In this document: positions 1 through 10,220 of the stretch, in pieces
How positions within the stretch are numbered: the first letter of the stretch is position 1
How the letters are laid out: each line of letters begins with the position of its first letter
Assembly (NCBI GenBank): GCA_028456385.1
Contig: JALNQF010000300.1
Location: 1-50,884 of the forward strand
DNA from: Ophiosphaerella korrae
Taxonomy: Eukaryota; Ascomycota; Dothideomycetes; Pleosporales; Phaeosphaeriaceae
Length of the DNA: 50,884 bases
Direction of reading: 5' to 3'
Position numbers and translations under genes: made by a program
The notes under the pieces: generated by a model
What the model saw: only the letters and a program-made list of their open reading frames with translations
The model's database searches: none
Told to the model about the DNA's origin: nothing

Positions 1-890
1 TACTTAGATAGCTTTATCTACTATTTACTCTTTTTAGTTAATTATTAAAACTACTTTATTAAGTTATCTTATATAAAGTCTACCTTATAGTATATTTTAT
101 AGTTACTTTATATTTAAAACTATTAGTACTAGAACTAGTAAAATTATACTATAAACTTTAACTAGAACTACTAAATAGTAAACCTAAAGAGCTACTAACT
201 ACTAATTATATAAGGAGTAAGATCTAATTTTTAGCTAAACTAGTTTTATAATTAATAGCTAATACTTAATTAATAGTTAGCTTCTTATATAGTAATCTAA
301 TAATATCTTAGTATAAGTATAAACTACTAGTAAAAACTTAGGTAGTAAAAAAGCTAAAAAAAGTAAATTTTACTATAATCTACTATTATATAAAGTAGAC
401 TTTACGTAAAATAGCTTTAAAAAGTATAGTAACTAGTTAATTAAAAAAAAGTAAATAGTAAATAGAGAGCTAACTAAGAGAGAGGTATTAAAGATATATA
501 TACTAGGTAACTACTTAGTAAGTAAAGTAGTTACTTAGTAACTAGTAAATCTTTTAGCTAAAGAAGTATATTAGTAAGTTTACTTAGTACTCTCTTATAT
601 ATATATATATATAAAGTAAATTTAATAGTTATTATACTTAATACTATACTATATAAAGCTATAGAACGTTACTATCTTCTTTATAATATAAAGAATTACG
701 TAGTATATACTTTTTAGTATTTAGACTAAGTACTTTTATAGAGTATATAGTAAGATATAAATATAACTTATATTTAGCTAGGTATAGCTTATAATATATA
801 AAAGATAGCTACTAAAATTAATAGTTTTTAAAACGTTTTTAAACTATAAAGTAGACTTTATATAAATTAACTTAATAACGTAATTTTAAT

Positions 891-1056
891 AATTAATAAA
901 AAAGAGTAAAAAGTAGATATAGCTATCTAAGTAAGTATAAAGTATATATACCTAGTATCTTACTAAGTACTAACTAAAAGTAAAAAAGTAGTTAAATATT
1001 AGTAAGTTATAAACTTACTAATATTAGTATAAAAATAAAAGATATAAGAGATAACT
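891..1056 (+). repeat. Direct repeat, left copy (possible degraded LTR)
   Basis: This 166-base stretch recurs at 3,841-3,997 in the same orientation. Both copies start aattaa...aaagagtaaa, share tagatatagctatctaagta and end gatata(a)gagataac/gatataaaagataac. Differences are mostly A/G and T/C transitions plus small indels. Two direct copies about 2.95 kb apart could be the LTRs of a short or non-autonomous LTR element, but no TG...CA ends, target duplication or coding relic was found between them. Confidence 0.55.
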
Positions 1057-1771
1057 ATCTTATATATTTTTCTCTTTTTAAAAAGTAAATTCCTAGAACT
1101 TAAAAAAAGCTCTAATTAACTAATAATACTTATTAGGTAGTAGTAGTAGTAGTAGTAGTTAAAGTTAAAGAATTTAACTATAAAAAAGTTATATTAATAA
1201 TTTTTTAGAGTTAAAACTATTATTTACTAAGTATAGAGCTAAAGTATTTACTAATTTTAGTATAAAATTAAAACTTATATAACTTCTATATATAAAATAT
1301 ATTAACTAGAAACTTTTTTTTACTACTTTTACTTTATACTAATAAAATTAAACCTAAAAGTATTTATATATAGTATAAGAGAAAGTAAAGTTAATACTAT
1401 AAAGTAATTTAATAGCTCTCGATCTCTATATAAGTACTTACTATAAATATAAGCTTTATAATAAGTAAGTTTATTAATATAAAGAACTTAGTAAAACTAA
1501 TATTTATAAGTATTAAGAAGTAAGTAGCGTAAAGTAGCTTTAGCTAGGAATTTAGTAGCTAGTTATAAATTCTATAATAGTAATCTAAACCTATATATAA
1601 CTAGTTATAAAAGAGTATAGTAGTTATAGCTATAGTAGTAAGAGTAGGCTTTAACTTAAAAAGAGTTTTATACTTACTAACTAAAGTAAACTACTTCTAC
1701 TATTTTTATACTATAATTTAACTTTAGCTAGTAGTAAAGTTTTTTAATTACGCTTTAAAAAGGCTTTTTTA

Positions 1772-2123
1772 TACTTACTAATAAGTTAAAGTACTCTAAT
1801 AAGTTATATCTTTATTAAAGCTCTATTTTAAGTATATAGTTAGTATTTTAGGCTTCTTTAAGTAGTTCTAGTAAAAGTTAAAAGTAGTAATTATACTTTA
1901 TAAAAGCTTATTTTTATACTTATTAATAGTTTTAAGCTTATCTAAGTAGTTTTAGTAAGAGTTAAAAGTAGTAATTATACTTTTAAAATAGCTTTTTTAT
2001 ACCTATTAGTAAGTTAAAGTACTTTAATAAGTTATATCTTTATTAGAGCTCTATTTTAAAAGTATATATAAAGTTAGTAGGTAAAGCTTTTTTAAGTAGT
2101 TTTAGTAAAAGTTAAAAGTAGCT
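1772..2123. repeat. Internal tandem duplication in AT-rich block
   Basis: A segment of about 115 bases starting tacttactaataagttaaa near 1,772 is repeated near 2,009, starting tacctattagtaagttaaa. Both copies run through ttatatctttatta and end with agtaaaagttaaaagtag. A third partial copy of the last 40 bases lies at about 1,942-1,984. The period is roughly 237 bases. Copies differ by transitions and small indels. This looks like local duplication inside a degraded element. Confidence 0.6.
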
Positions 2124-3840
2124 TTATATTTTATAAATTATTTTACTAACTCTTATATAAGTTTATTATAGCTAGTTTAGTAGACTAAGTAGTACTATTT
2201 TATATATTTTTTATAATCTTTAAAGTATATATCTAAGATAGCTTCTACTAAGTATTTTTTATATATACTACTAGTTTCTTTATTAGTAATAATATTAAAG
2301 ATTAGTTATAGTAGATTTTAATCTAGTAAAAGCTTTTAATCTCTAGAGTATAAGAGTTTTAAAGAAAAAACTAGAAATATACTTTTACTTAGTATCTTTT
2401 AGAGTAGTACTAGCTTATATACTTTACTATTATAGATAACTTTTTTAATAAAGTATAAGCTTACTTATTAGTAGTTTAATTTTAGAGTTAAGTAAGTAGT
2501 TTTCTAATTAGCTATACTAATATAGGCTTAGTTACTAACTTTATATACTAGTTTACTTTAGTAAAAAGTATTAGCTTAAAATACTTACTTTTATTATACC
2601 TAGAGTATTTTTTCTCTAAAATAAGCTACTAAGTTACTATAAGTATTAAGTAGCTTATTTACTTATATATATCAGTTATATTAAGCTAAGTTTAGTTAAG
2701 CTTTATTATTTTTACTAGAGTATATACTACTATAAAAGTAATACCTTAGATCTATAAAAAATAAAGTTCTCTTAATAAATATATTAATAGTATTATTTAC
2801 TTAGAACTTAGCTATATATAGCTAGGCTACCTAGTTATTTTATATATAGTTAATATATTACTTTAAAAAAATTTCTAGAGCTTAGTTTACTTACTTAGTT
2901 TAGCTATTAGTTTCTAAGTAGTAAGTAGTTAAAGGCTTTTATATAATATAGAAGCGCTTATATATATAGTACTAAAATTAGCTAATAAAAGTAGTTTTTC
3001 TATTAGATAAAATTTTTATTAAAACTCTTTAAAGCTTAAAAATAGATATAAAATATTAAGTAGCTTCTTAAGGTTTTAAAGACTTATAAGAGAAGAAATA
3101 GTATTTTTTTATAAAGTAGTAGTAAATTACTAGAAAATATTTATAAATCTAGCTACTATTTTTACTAGCTAGTAAGGCTTAAATATAATCTACTAAGATA
3201 TTAGTTTAAAGTATATAAAGAATTAGTTTAAGTAAAAAGTAACTAAGTTTACTATTTTATAAACTATTTATATAGTAGTAAATTAAGTATATATTATAAA
3301 ATTACTTAGTAGCTTAAAGTAACTTAAGCTAATAATAGTACTTATATATTAGATATAGTATACTATAAAGTTTTTTATAGCTTACTAACTAATAGTTATA
3401 GTATAAATTAAAGATTTAGTAGTATAAATAAGTATTTAAAAAGATATATAGATACGTTTTATTAACTTAAAAGTTCTTTTCTTTTTTAATTTAGTAAAGC
3501 TAATATTAGTATATAAGAAGTAGTATTTTACTTTATAGAAAGCTTTTAATAGTTTTTATTATCTACTATCTATAGTAGTAAATATAGCTTAAGCTATATA
3601 GTCTTCTAAGTATACTATATCTAGTAATTTTTCTATTAAGCGTAAGTTAATAATATATAGTAAAAGTTCTAAGTCTAGTTCTTTATTATAAAGTAGTAAA
3701 AAATCTTCTAATAAGTTTACTATATAGTAAAAGTAAGTATATACTATAGTAGCTTATTTTAGTATAAATTTATCTAGCTTTTATAAGTCTATAAAGCTTA
3801 AAGTATAAATTACTATATTTAGTTATAAAGTAGATTAAAT

Positions 3841-3997
3841 AATTAACTAAAAAGAGTAAATAGTAGATATAGCTATCTAAGTAAATACTAGGTATATATA
3901 CCTAGTAGCTTACTAAGTACTAACTAAAAGTAAAAAGGTAGTTAAATATTAGTAAGTTTATAATATTAGTATAAAAATAAAAGATATAAAAGATAAC
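3841..3997 (+). repeat. Direct repeat, right copy (possible degraded LTR)
   Basis: Partner of 891-1,056. It lacks the short insertion that forms a small palindrome (agtaagttataaacttact) in the left copy. It may be the 3' LTR of an unidentified RIP-damaged element, but this is not proven. Confidence 0.55.
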
Positions 3998-4984
3998 TTT
4001 TTTATATAAACTAAGTAACTTAAAGCTAAAGAAATTACTCTCTAATTAGCTAAAAGAGTTAACTACAAGCTAAAAGTTTTAGTATCTAGACTACTTAGTA
4101 TTAGTATTATCTTTTAGCTAAAAGTAGTATATTTATTAGAAGTAGTAGTAAGTTCTTAATATAGTACACTTATAAAGACTCTTAAATAAAAGTAAAATTA
4201 GTTACTATAAAAACTAATAATAAGTTAAGTTATTATTATATAACTAGACTAGATCTAATAGCTAACCTAAAAACTAAACCTTTTTATAAAATCTAGAGTT
4301 ACGTAGTAATACTACTTTTTTTATAGTACTATAGCTAAAGAGTTAAAAAAAGAATTAAAAACTATAACTTATAAATATACTTTTAATACTATTAACTCTT
4401 ATTATATAAGGTATATATCTAGAATAGACTAGAGTCTAAAAATAAAAACTAAAAAAGTAACTCTAAAATAAAGTCTTATAGAAGCTCGAAAATAGGAATT
4501 AAAAATTTATAACTAGCTAACTAAAAGTATATATATTACTTACTACTCTTTTTAGATTTAATATAGAGTTATAGTAAGTTAATAAAAAGGCTTTTTTATA
4601 ATAGCTATATAAAAGCCTTATTAGAAAGAAAAACTAAAGCTTTTAGAAAAGCTTTTTTTTTAGATTAATTACTTATTACTTTAAAGTACTAAGTATAAAC
4701 TAAGTAGATTAATTATTTTCTATCTCTAGCCCTATACTCTATCTATATATCTACGCTATAGTAGTCTTAGCTAGGTCTCTTAAAATAGTAGTAAGCTAGA
4801 TTCTTAGTACTTATTCTATTAAGGTACTAGTCTCTTTATTATATTAGTTATCTAACGTAGTCTATCTTATTATATATAAGATCTTTTATTTAGTTCTTTT
4901 ATTTATAAAAGTTAAAGCTATAACCTTTTTAGCTATAGTAAAGTTAGTAGCTTAGTAATTATTATACTTATACGCTAAGCTAAT

Positions 4985-5016
4985 TAATAGATTCTAGGTA
5001 TACCTAGAATCTATTA
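4985..5016. repeat. Perfect 32-base palindrome
   Basis: The 16 bases at 4,985-5,000 (taatagattctaggta) are exactly reverse-complementary to 5,001-5,016, with no spacer. It lies just left of a run of taattatatat repeats. It could be a fused pair of transposon ends or a cruciform-forming site. No function can be assigned. Confidence 0.8.
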
Positions 5017-5949
5017 CGCCTCTCTACGTATATACTATTATATATCTAATTATATATCTAATTATATATATAATCGCGTATTAAATTGCGTATTATATCT
5101 AATTATATAACTTATCTAATAACTTTAGTAATAAAACTATTAGTATTTTTTAGTAGTAAGCTTTAATTAGTATAACTTTAGTATAGTTAATTATAAAACT
5201 TCTTTTACTTTTTATATATACTAATATTCTTTTATACCTTTATTATATAAGTATCTCCTTACTATTATCTTACCTAATTAGACTTTCTTAGCGCTTAACT
5301 ATCTAAATATAGCTAGACCTTATTATAAAACTATAAATAATAGAAAGATTATATAGAGCTATATTATATAAGTTAACTATAACTCTATAGTTATATAACC
5401 TAAGTTAACTTTTTTTACTACTAACTTAGTACTTTAAAACTACTCCTAAGAATTACTATTATATAACTTTATAGTAAGTATAAGTTAGCTACTTTCTTTA
5501 CTAGCTTAAGTAAAAGAGTTTATCTACTTCTAATAAAGCTTAAATAGTAAGTCTAAAATATATACTTTTATATAAAACTTTCTTAAAGCTTTACTATAGT
5601 AAACTAGTTAAATAATATTATATATTTATATTTATCTAGCTTTCTATAAAATAGAGAGAATAAGGTATATCTTTATATAGTAAGATACTAGTATAAAACC
5701 CTTTTATAAGTAGGTTTATAGTATCGTATTAGTATAAGTACTTCTAAGTCTATATAGTAAAGTACTATAAAGCTTTTAGAAAAAATATATAGGTTATATA
5801 AACCTACTTATATAAACTAGATATATTTTTTCTATTTTAGTTATACTAAAAGTACTAAATTATTAACTTACTTATAAAAAGTATATTAAAATCTATATAC
5901 TTACTAAAATAAGATAAACTTAGTAGTAGATTACTTAGTAGGTTAGTAC

Positions 5950-6877
5950 CTTATAATAAACTATTTCTAATTACTTTTATACGTAGTATATTCTTATAAA
6001 GCTAAAAGGTTAATAGCTTATACTAAATAAGCTTATTTAGTACTTTCTTATTTATTACGCTACCTAGAACACTAAATAATATTAGAAAACTTATAAAGAG
6101 ATTACTTATAAGCTAGGAATTAATATCTACTACTATACGCTTATTAAAGCTTTTAAAAAGGAGCTCTACTACTATAAAAAGGCTACTAGTAAGCTTTTTT
6201 TTACTAAGGAGGCTAAGGCTGTACGTATATAGTAGGCGTAAGAGTACTTTAACTAGACTTAAGCTATATAAGATAGAGTAGCTTAGGTAGATAAAATATC
6301 TACTAAAGTAGGCTTAGGAGAGGTGTAGGTTACTTATAGAGCTAAGGAACGCTTTCTAGCTAACTACTACGTGCCTAAGTTTAAGAACTATAGTAGCTAT
6401 ATAGTGTAGAGTATTATCTTAATAAATAAGAAAGGATTACTTATTATATTTAAGAAAGCTTAGTGTATAAACACTAAAGGCACTGTTAATTCTAACGTAT
6501 ATATTAAATATATCCTACCTTAGATAACTACCTACTAGTAAGCCTACGGATTTACTACTAGCTACAAGCTTATTTATATAGAGGATAATAGCTTAGTATA
6601 CACCTTAAAAGCTACTATTGCGTCCTACTAAGCTGTAGGCGTTATAAAGGTCTAGTGGCTAGCTAATTTACTAGACCTTAATCCTATTGAGAACATATAG
6701 TAGATGCTGAAGTATAGGCTTAGCAAGCGATTTCTGAAAACTAACGCTGAAGTAAGGCAATATCTGTAGGAGGAGTAGCAGAAGATTGAGACTGTAGACT
6801 ACAAAAAGTATATTCAATCCATGCGAGAGCGCTGCTGGGCAGTTATCTAGGCAGGTGGTGGCCATACTAAGTGGTGA
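5950..6877 (+). pseudogene. Tc1-like DD34E transposase relic
   Basis: A dead transposase of the Tc1/mariner superfamily, the cut-and-paste DDE enzymes that target TA. One frame can be followed from about 6,092 (KEITYKLGI, helix-turn-helix region) to the TGA at 6,875-6,877. The catalytic triad is still visible: first Asp at 6,290-6,292, second Asp at 6,584-6,586 in the motif IEDN, and Glu at 6,689-6,691 in DLNPIE. There are 34 residues between the last two, hence DD34E. Stop codons are almost all TAG where the family has Gln or Trp, as RIP of CAG and TGG would give. Substitutions such as SPDLNP to LLDLNP also fit C-to-T change. Base composition shifts from AT-extreme at the left to nearly normal at the 3' end. 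The N-terminus and both element ends were not located. About 0.9 kb fits a 340-residue transposase. Confidence 0.85.
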
Positions 6878-6988
6878 TGGTGGTTGGATGACTTATTGTA
6901 TGTAATTTACGTAGAAAATAACATTCCTTTGCCACAAGGGGCGAAGGCCCGCGCGACGCTACAAACCCGCTTATAGGTAGGCCCTGTA

Positions 6989-7105
6989 GTTTATGACACA
7001 CACGTAGTTAGATACTAGGTTACGTGATGTAACGGCTCATTACTGTTTATAATTAGTCGTTACACATCACGTAACCTAGCATCCAACTAGGTGTGTGTCA
7101 TAAAC
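6989..7105. mobile_element. MITE-like 117-base foldback element with TA flanks
   Basis: Two arms of about 46 bases are inverted copies: gtttatgacacacac at 6,989 pairs with gtgtgtcataaac ending at 7,105. The arms continue inward through ctaggttacgtgatgt and its complement. The loop is only about 25 bases. The element is flanked by TA on both sides (6,987-6,988 and 7,106-7,107), as expected for Tc1/mariner-mobilised miniature elements. It has no coding capacity. It sits exactly at the junction between the AT-rich block and the GC-normal island and 180 bases beyond the 3' end of the NmrA-like gene. The arms differ at a few positions, so it is not brand new. Confidence 0.75.
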
Positions 7106-7284
7106 TAACAGCGTCTCGAACTATAGGGAGGGATGATATTTACTTCTTCACTATTTCTAGTCCAGACGATGTCGCAAAAACTCTACACTAGATATCACCT
7201 AAGCCTCTAAAATTTCGACCTGTCCGTTCCTGGGACCGTCCTAAGCGCTCCCTTAATGCTATAGAATGAATGAAAAAACAAGTA

Positions 7285-8061
7285 CTATTCTTTGTACTCT
7301 GTCACTAATGGCAGAGCCCGCACCCACTCGCCCATGCCCTGCTCCGCGCCGTCCACGAGCCAGCGCGCCAGTGTACCTCTCTTTATCGAGGTGCCCGAGC
7401 CCGGGTGGCCGACATATCCCACGAAGACCTTGGCATCGCGGCTAGCCTTCCAGGCGGTTTCGTCCGACTCGCCTACGACAGTGAAGATGCGGAAGACAGT
7501 CCACTCGATTTCCCCTCCAACAGCTTGGAACTTGTTGCCGATAGCGAGTGTCGACCGGTAAGACGAGTTGGCAACCACGCGCAACATATTGACAACCATG
7601 CCTCGCATAACACTAGACTTGTCGTCTGGCGTGTACGAGCTGATCGTTCCCATGGCTAGAATGCGCGACACGCCATGTGCACGCATCAAGCCAAGTACGA
7701 TCTCATAGAAGTTCGCGTACATGTTCGAGTCGGGGACGGTGCGGGTGTTGGGACCGAGAAGCGAAATAATGGCCTTGCTGCTGGCGACGGCCTTGGAGAG
7801 GGCTGTCTTGTCGGTGATGTCGCCTTTGACCAGCTGTTTATCACCATTTCTGGTCAGAGATTCGCCACGCCATGGTCAGATGGACAAAAGCAAGATGTAT
7901 ACACTTACTTCGAGGAAAGAGTTTGATACCAGATCTTGCGGAATCTTGGATGGCGACCGTACAAAGGCTATCGTTTGGTGTTTTCGATACAGGAGCTCGC
8001 GGAGGAGGCAGATGCCTGCAGGCCCCGTAGCCCCAAAGACGAGGATGTTGTTTCCAGGCAT
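7285..8061 (-). CDS. NmrA-like / NAD(P)H-binding Rossmann protein
   Basis: Likely an NAD(P)-binding atypical short-chain dehydrogenase of the NmrA/PF13460 type; substrate unknown. Exon 1 is 8,061-7,909 (51 codons), the intron 7,908-7,834 (75 bases, GTAAGT donor, CTGAC branch-like site, AACAG acceptor), and exon 2 7,833-7,285. The junction is phase 0 (...SNSFLE|LVKGDITDK...), giving 233 residues, normal for the family. The dinucleotide-binding loop GATGPAG is at residues 10-16 after a first beta strand (NILVFG). Downstream come the KGDITD acidic region, a strand (AIISLLG) and HGVSRILAMGT, typical of the core fold. The start at 8,061 places the glycine loop at the usual distance; an upstream in-frame ATG at 8,184 would add a hydrophobic extension not expected here. 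The gene has no stops or frameshifts although TE debris lies on both sides. A terminal catalytic Tyr-x-x-x-Lys is not obvious, so it may be a sensor or regulator rather than an enzyme. Confidence 0.85.
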
Positions 8062-8219
8062 GATTGATGCTATAAGTGTAACTTGGTACCAGTCTCGGAG
8101 GATTGGAAATTCTCCCTGATCTCTCCCAAACAGGATGAGAAATAATTGGAGAGAAAGGAGAGACAGAATAAAGAGATAAGACAAAAGAGAAAGTTCGGTT
8201 TAAACTAAGCCAGGGGACT

Positions 8220-8330
8220 ACTGGCAGGGAGAACCAGACGCCGCGCGCGGAAGGGCACTGGCAGGGAGGACCAGACGCCGCGCGCGGAAGGGCACTGGCA
8301 GAGAGAACCAGACGTCGCGCGCGGAAGGGC
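8220..8330. repeat. Three tandem 37-base repeats
   Basis: Copies at 8,220-8,256, 8,257-8,293 and 8,294-8,330, each starting actggcag and ending gaagggc, with a GC-rich core (ccgcgcgcggaa). Copies 1 and 2 differ at one base; copy 3 has two further transitions, one changing the core CCG to TCG. They lie 160-270 bases upstream of the NmrA-like start codon. Similar GCGCGCGGAA cores occur singly at about 32,571 and 32,734. They may be a minisatellite or an array of regulator-binding sites. Confidence 0.9.
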
Positions 8331-8447
8331 ACATACATGCATTAGACAGGGTTGGACCTAGTGTTCCGAAATTAGCCTAGATTCTTCTTCTAGCAGACAC
8401 TCGGGCGCTAGTATCTCACAGTATAACTGATCCTTGGCACGGATATG

Positions 8448-8499
8448 AGGCGCCCTTCCTTCACCTTGGATTACGTCACCCGCGCGCGTTCTTGTTTCT
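8448..8499 (+). repeat. 52-base dispersed inverted repeat, copy 1
   Basis: Matches the reverse complement of 38,238-38,289 at 49 of 52 positions. All three differences are transitions (A in the reverse-complemented left copy where the right copy has G). Shared core: ggattacgtcacccgcgcgc in the relaxed consensus. Homology fades outside this interval on both sides. It is probably a remnant of one dispersed element. Confidence 0.85.
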
Positions 8500-8570
8500 A
8501 GGGCCCCGGGTGCGCATCTACTGGGCCCCATCCTTCTATAAGCCCCTGACGTGGAAAAGTGACCATGACC

Positions 8571-8601
8571 TACAACCCCCCCCATAAACGGGCTGTTCCG
8601 C
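8571..8601 (+). repeat. Left arm of outer inverted repeat (TA + CAACCCCCCCC...)
   Basis: tacaa, eight C, then ataaacgggctgttccgc. The reverse complement of 32,287-32,325 reads tacaa, sixteen C, atgaacgggctgttccgc, so apart from C-run length only one base differs. The leading TA followed by CAACCC on both sides suggests the ends of a TA-targeting DNA element. Removing everything nested inside leaves an outer element of only about 0.5 kb. Confidence 0.6.
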
Positions 8602-9718
8602 CTGTTTTCCCGAGGGCTTGTTAGATGACCAAGCATATATTTTCTGTGTAAGTTACATGAAAAATTACACTAATCATCATTTTGTATGACCTAAGCTTGC
8701 TAACGTGTTCGGACAATAAGCTGGCCAGGATAGTATCCTAGCCACCCCACCAAAGCGCGCGCGACTTAGCGTACAATTACTCAACAACTACATATACAAA
8801 TTGCCTTAAATTTTAAAAGGTAATAGACTAGATTAATCTATATTAAGTCCTGTTATATCCCTATACGTAACACTTACTACATGTTAGTAGTGCTCTCTTT
8901 TGTGTAGGAGTAGCCTTAGTTTAGTTACCCTATTTAACACCTATCTCAGCCTCGCTAACTAGCGCCTAACCTTCCTAAGCCTATAAAATACCTCTATAAG
9001 CTATAAACTATCTACGCTATTAACGTTTACTTTTCTAGCGTTAATTTAAAGCACGTAGCTTACTATTCTCTTTAGCAAGGAAGGTAGCTAATTATATAGT
9101 AGGCTAATAGCCTTTAATAAGCTACTTAATTACTTAGCTAGTAAGGCTCTAAGACTAGTAATAGAGTAAGTCTTTAATAAGTTAAGCTTACTACTATAGC
9201 TAGTTAGTTATAAGTAAAGTCTTAGTAGTCTAAAGCTCTCTTAAAGTAGTAGTTATCTCTAGTAAAGATAAAGTCCTAATAATAGTAAGAGAGCTTAAAA
9301 CTTATTTAGAATAGTATAAGATAAGCTTTATTACTTTAAAACCTACTTTAGTATTACTTTTAAATAAAGCTATTAGCTAAACCTACTTATATATCTATAA
9401 AAACTTAAGCTTATTAATATAGTAGACTCTTTAGTAAGTAAGCTTAAATACTTTATATCTATATACTACTTTAAGAAAAAAGTAGTAGCTAATATTAAAA
9501 AGCTATAAAAGATAAGATATATAAAGAAGTATATAGAAAGTAATAATTATATTATCTTTATAGTACTAATTAAACTCTAGTATAGTATAGCTCTTATAGC
9601 TATTAAAAATAAGTAGTCTATATACTCTTCTTATATAAGACTTTATATACTTATTAAAGTACTTTACTTACTTAAAACCTATTTTATTAGTTATCTACTT
9701 ATTATTACTAAGGCTTAT

Positions 9719-10159
9719 TGTTATAGCTATAACAAGAGAAATCTAATTAGAGCTAATTAGCCCTACTATAGATAACAACAACGTATATAACCTATAAGGT
9801 AATAAACTTAATTAGGAAACTAACTATAATAGAGATACGTAATAAATTCGCGATTTACAATCTTAGTAAATATAAAGTATAAATTTAAGTACGTAATAAA
9901 TTTATAATTCGCGATCTTAGCAAATATAAAGTATAAAGCTAGCTAAGAAATATAGGTATATAGTTAGTAGTAATGTATATTATTAGGATAGTATTAGTAA
10001 TTTAATTATTAACTACAAGCGATAATACTAAGATAGTTATAAAATATCTTCTATTATTTATAGCCTATTGTAGATTACAATATAAACTTCTACTATTACT
10101 TTTTAATCTACTATTAACTTAAAGGTTACTAAGAAGTTAACCTTAGTATACCTATTACA
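9719..10159 (+). repeat. 5' LTR of element A
   Basis: 441 bases, TG...CA ends, aligned end to end with 16,303-16,743. The first G is retained here (TG) and is A in the 3' copy. Differences between the two LTRs are mainly transitions of RIP type. Confidence 0.92.
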
Positions 10160-10220
10160 CCTTACTAATTTAGATATTAAGAGGAGTAAAGCGTAAGTAG
10201 CGTATAGTCTAGCTAATATA

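Larger units (their letters stand above)
1..5949. other. RIP-degraded AT-rich block without intact genes
   Basis: Nearly pure A/T-dominated sequence in which CA and TG dinucleotides are almost absent, while CG (as in acgta, gcgta) and CT/AG persist. This is the expected end state of repeat-induced point mutation. No open reading frame of convincing length is present on either strand. Visible structures are a pair of direct repeats (891-1,056 and 3,841-3,997), a duplicated module around 1,772-2,123, a TAG microsatellite near 1,138-1,159 and a perfect 32-base palindrome at 4,985-5,016. The original element types could not be recognised, apart from the Tc1-like relic that begins near the right edge. 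Confidence 0.85.
8062..8570. other. Upstream region of the NmrA-like gene
   Basis: GC-normal, probably non-coding sequence containing the 5' flank of the minus-strand NmrA-like gene. It holds three 37-base tandem repeats (8,220-8,330) and a 52-base segment (8,448-8,499) that recurs inverted at 38,238-38,289. Short frames here have no recognisable product. Confidence 0.7.

Noticed and set aside
7841..8338. 165-codon minus-strand frame
   Set aside because: Shadow of NmrA exon 1 and the 37-base repeats; its N-terminal part is encoded by the tandem repeat and it lacks the Rossmann motif found in the other frame.
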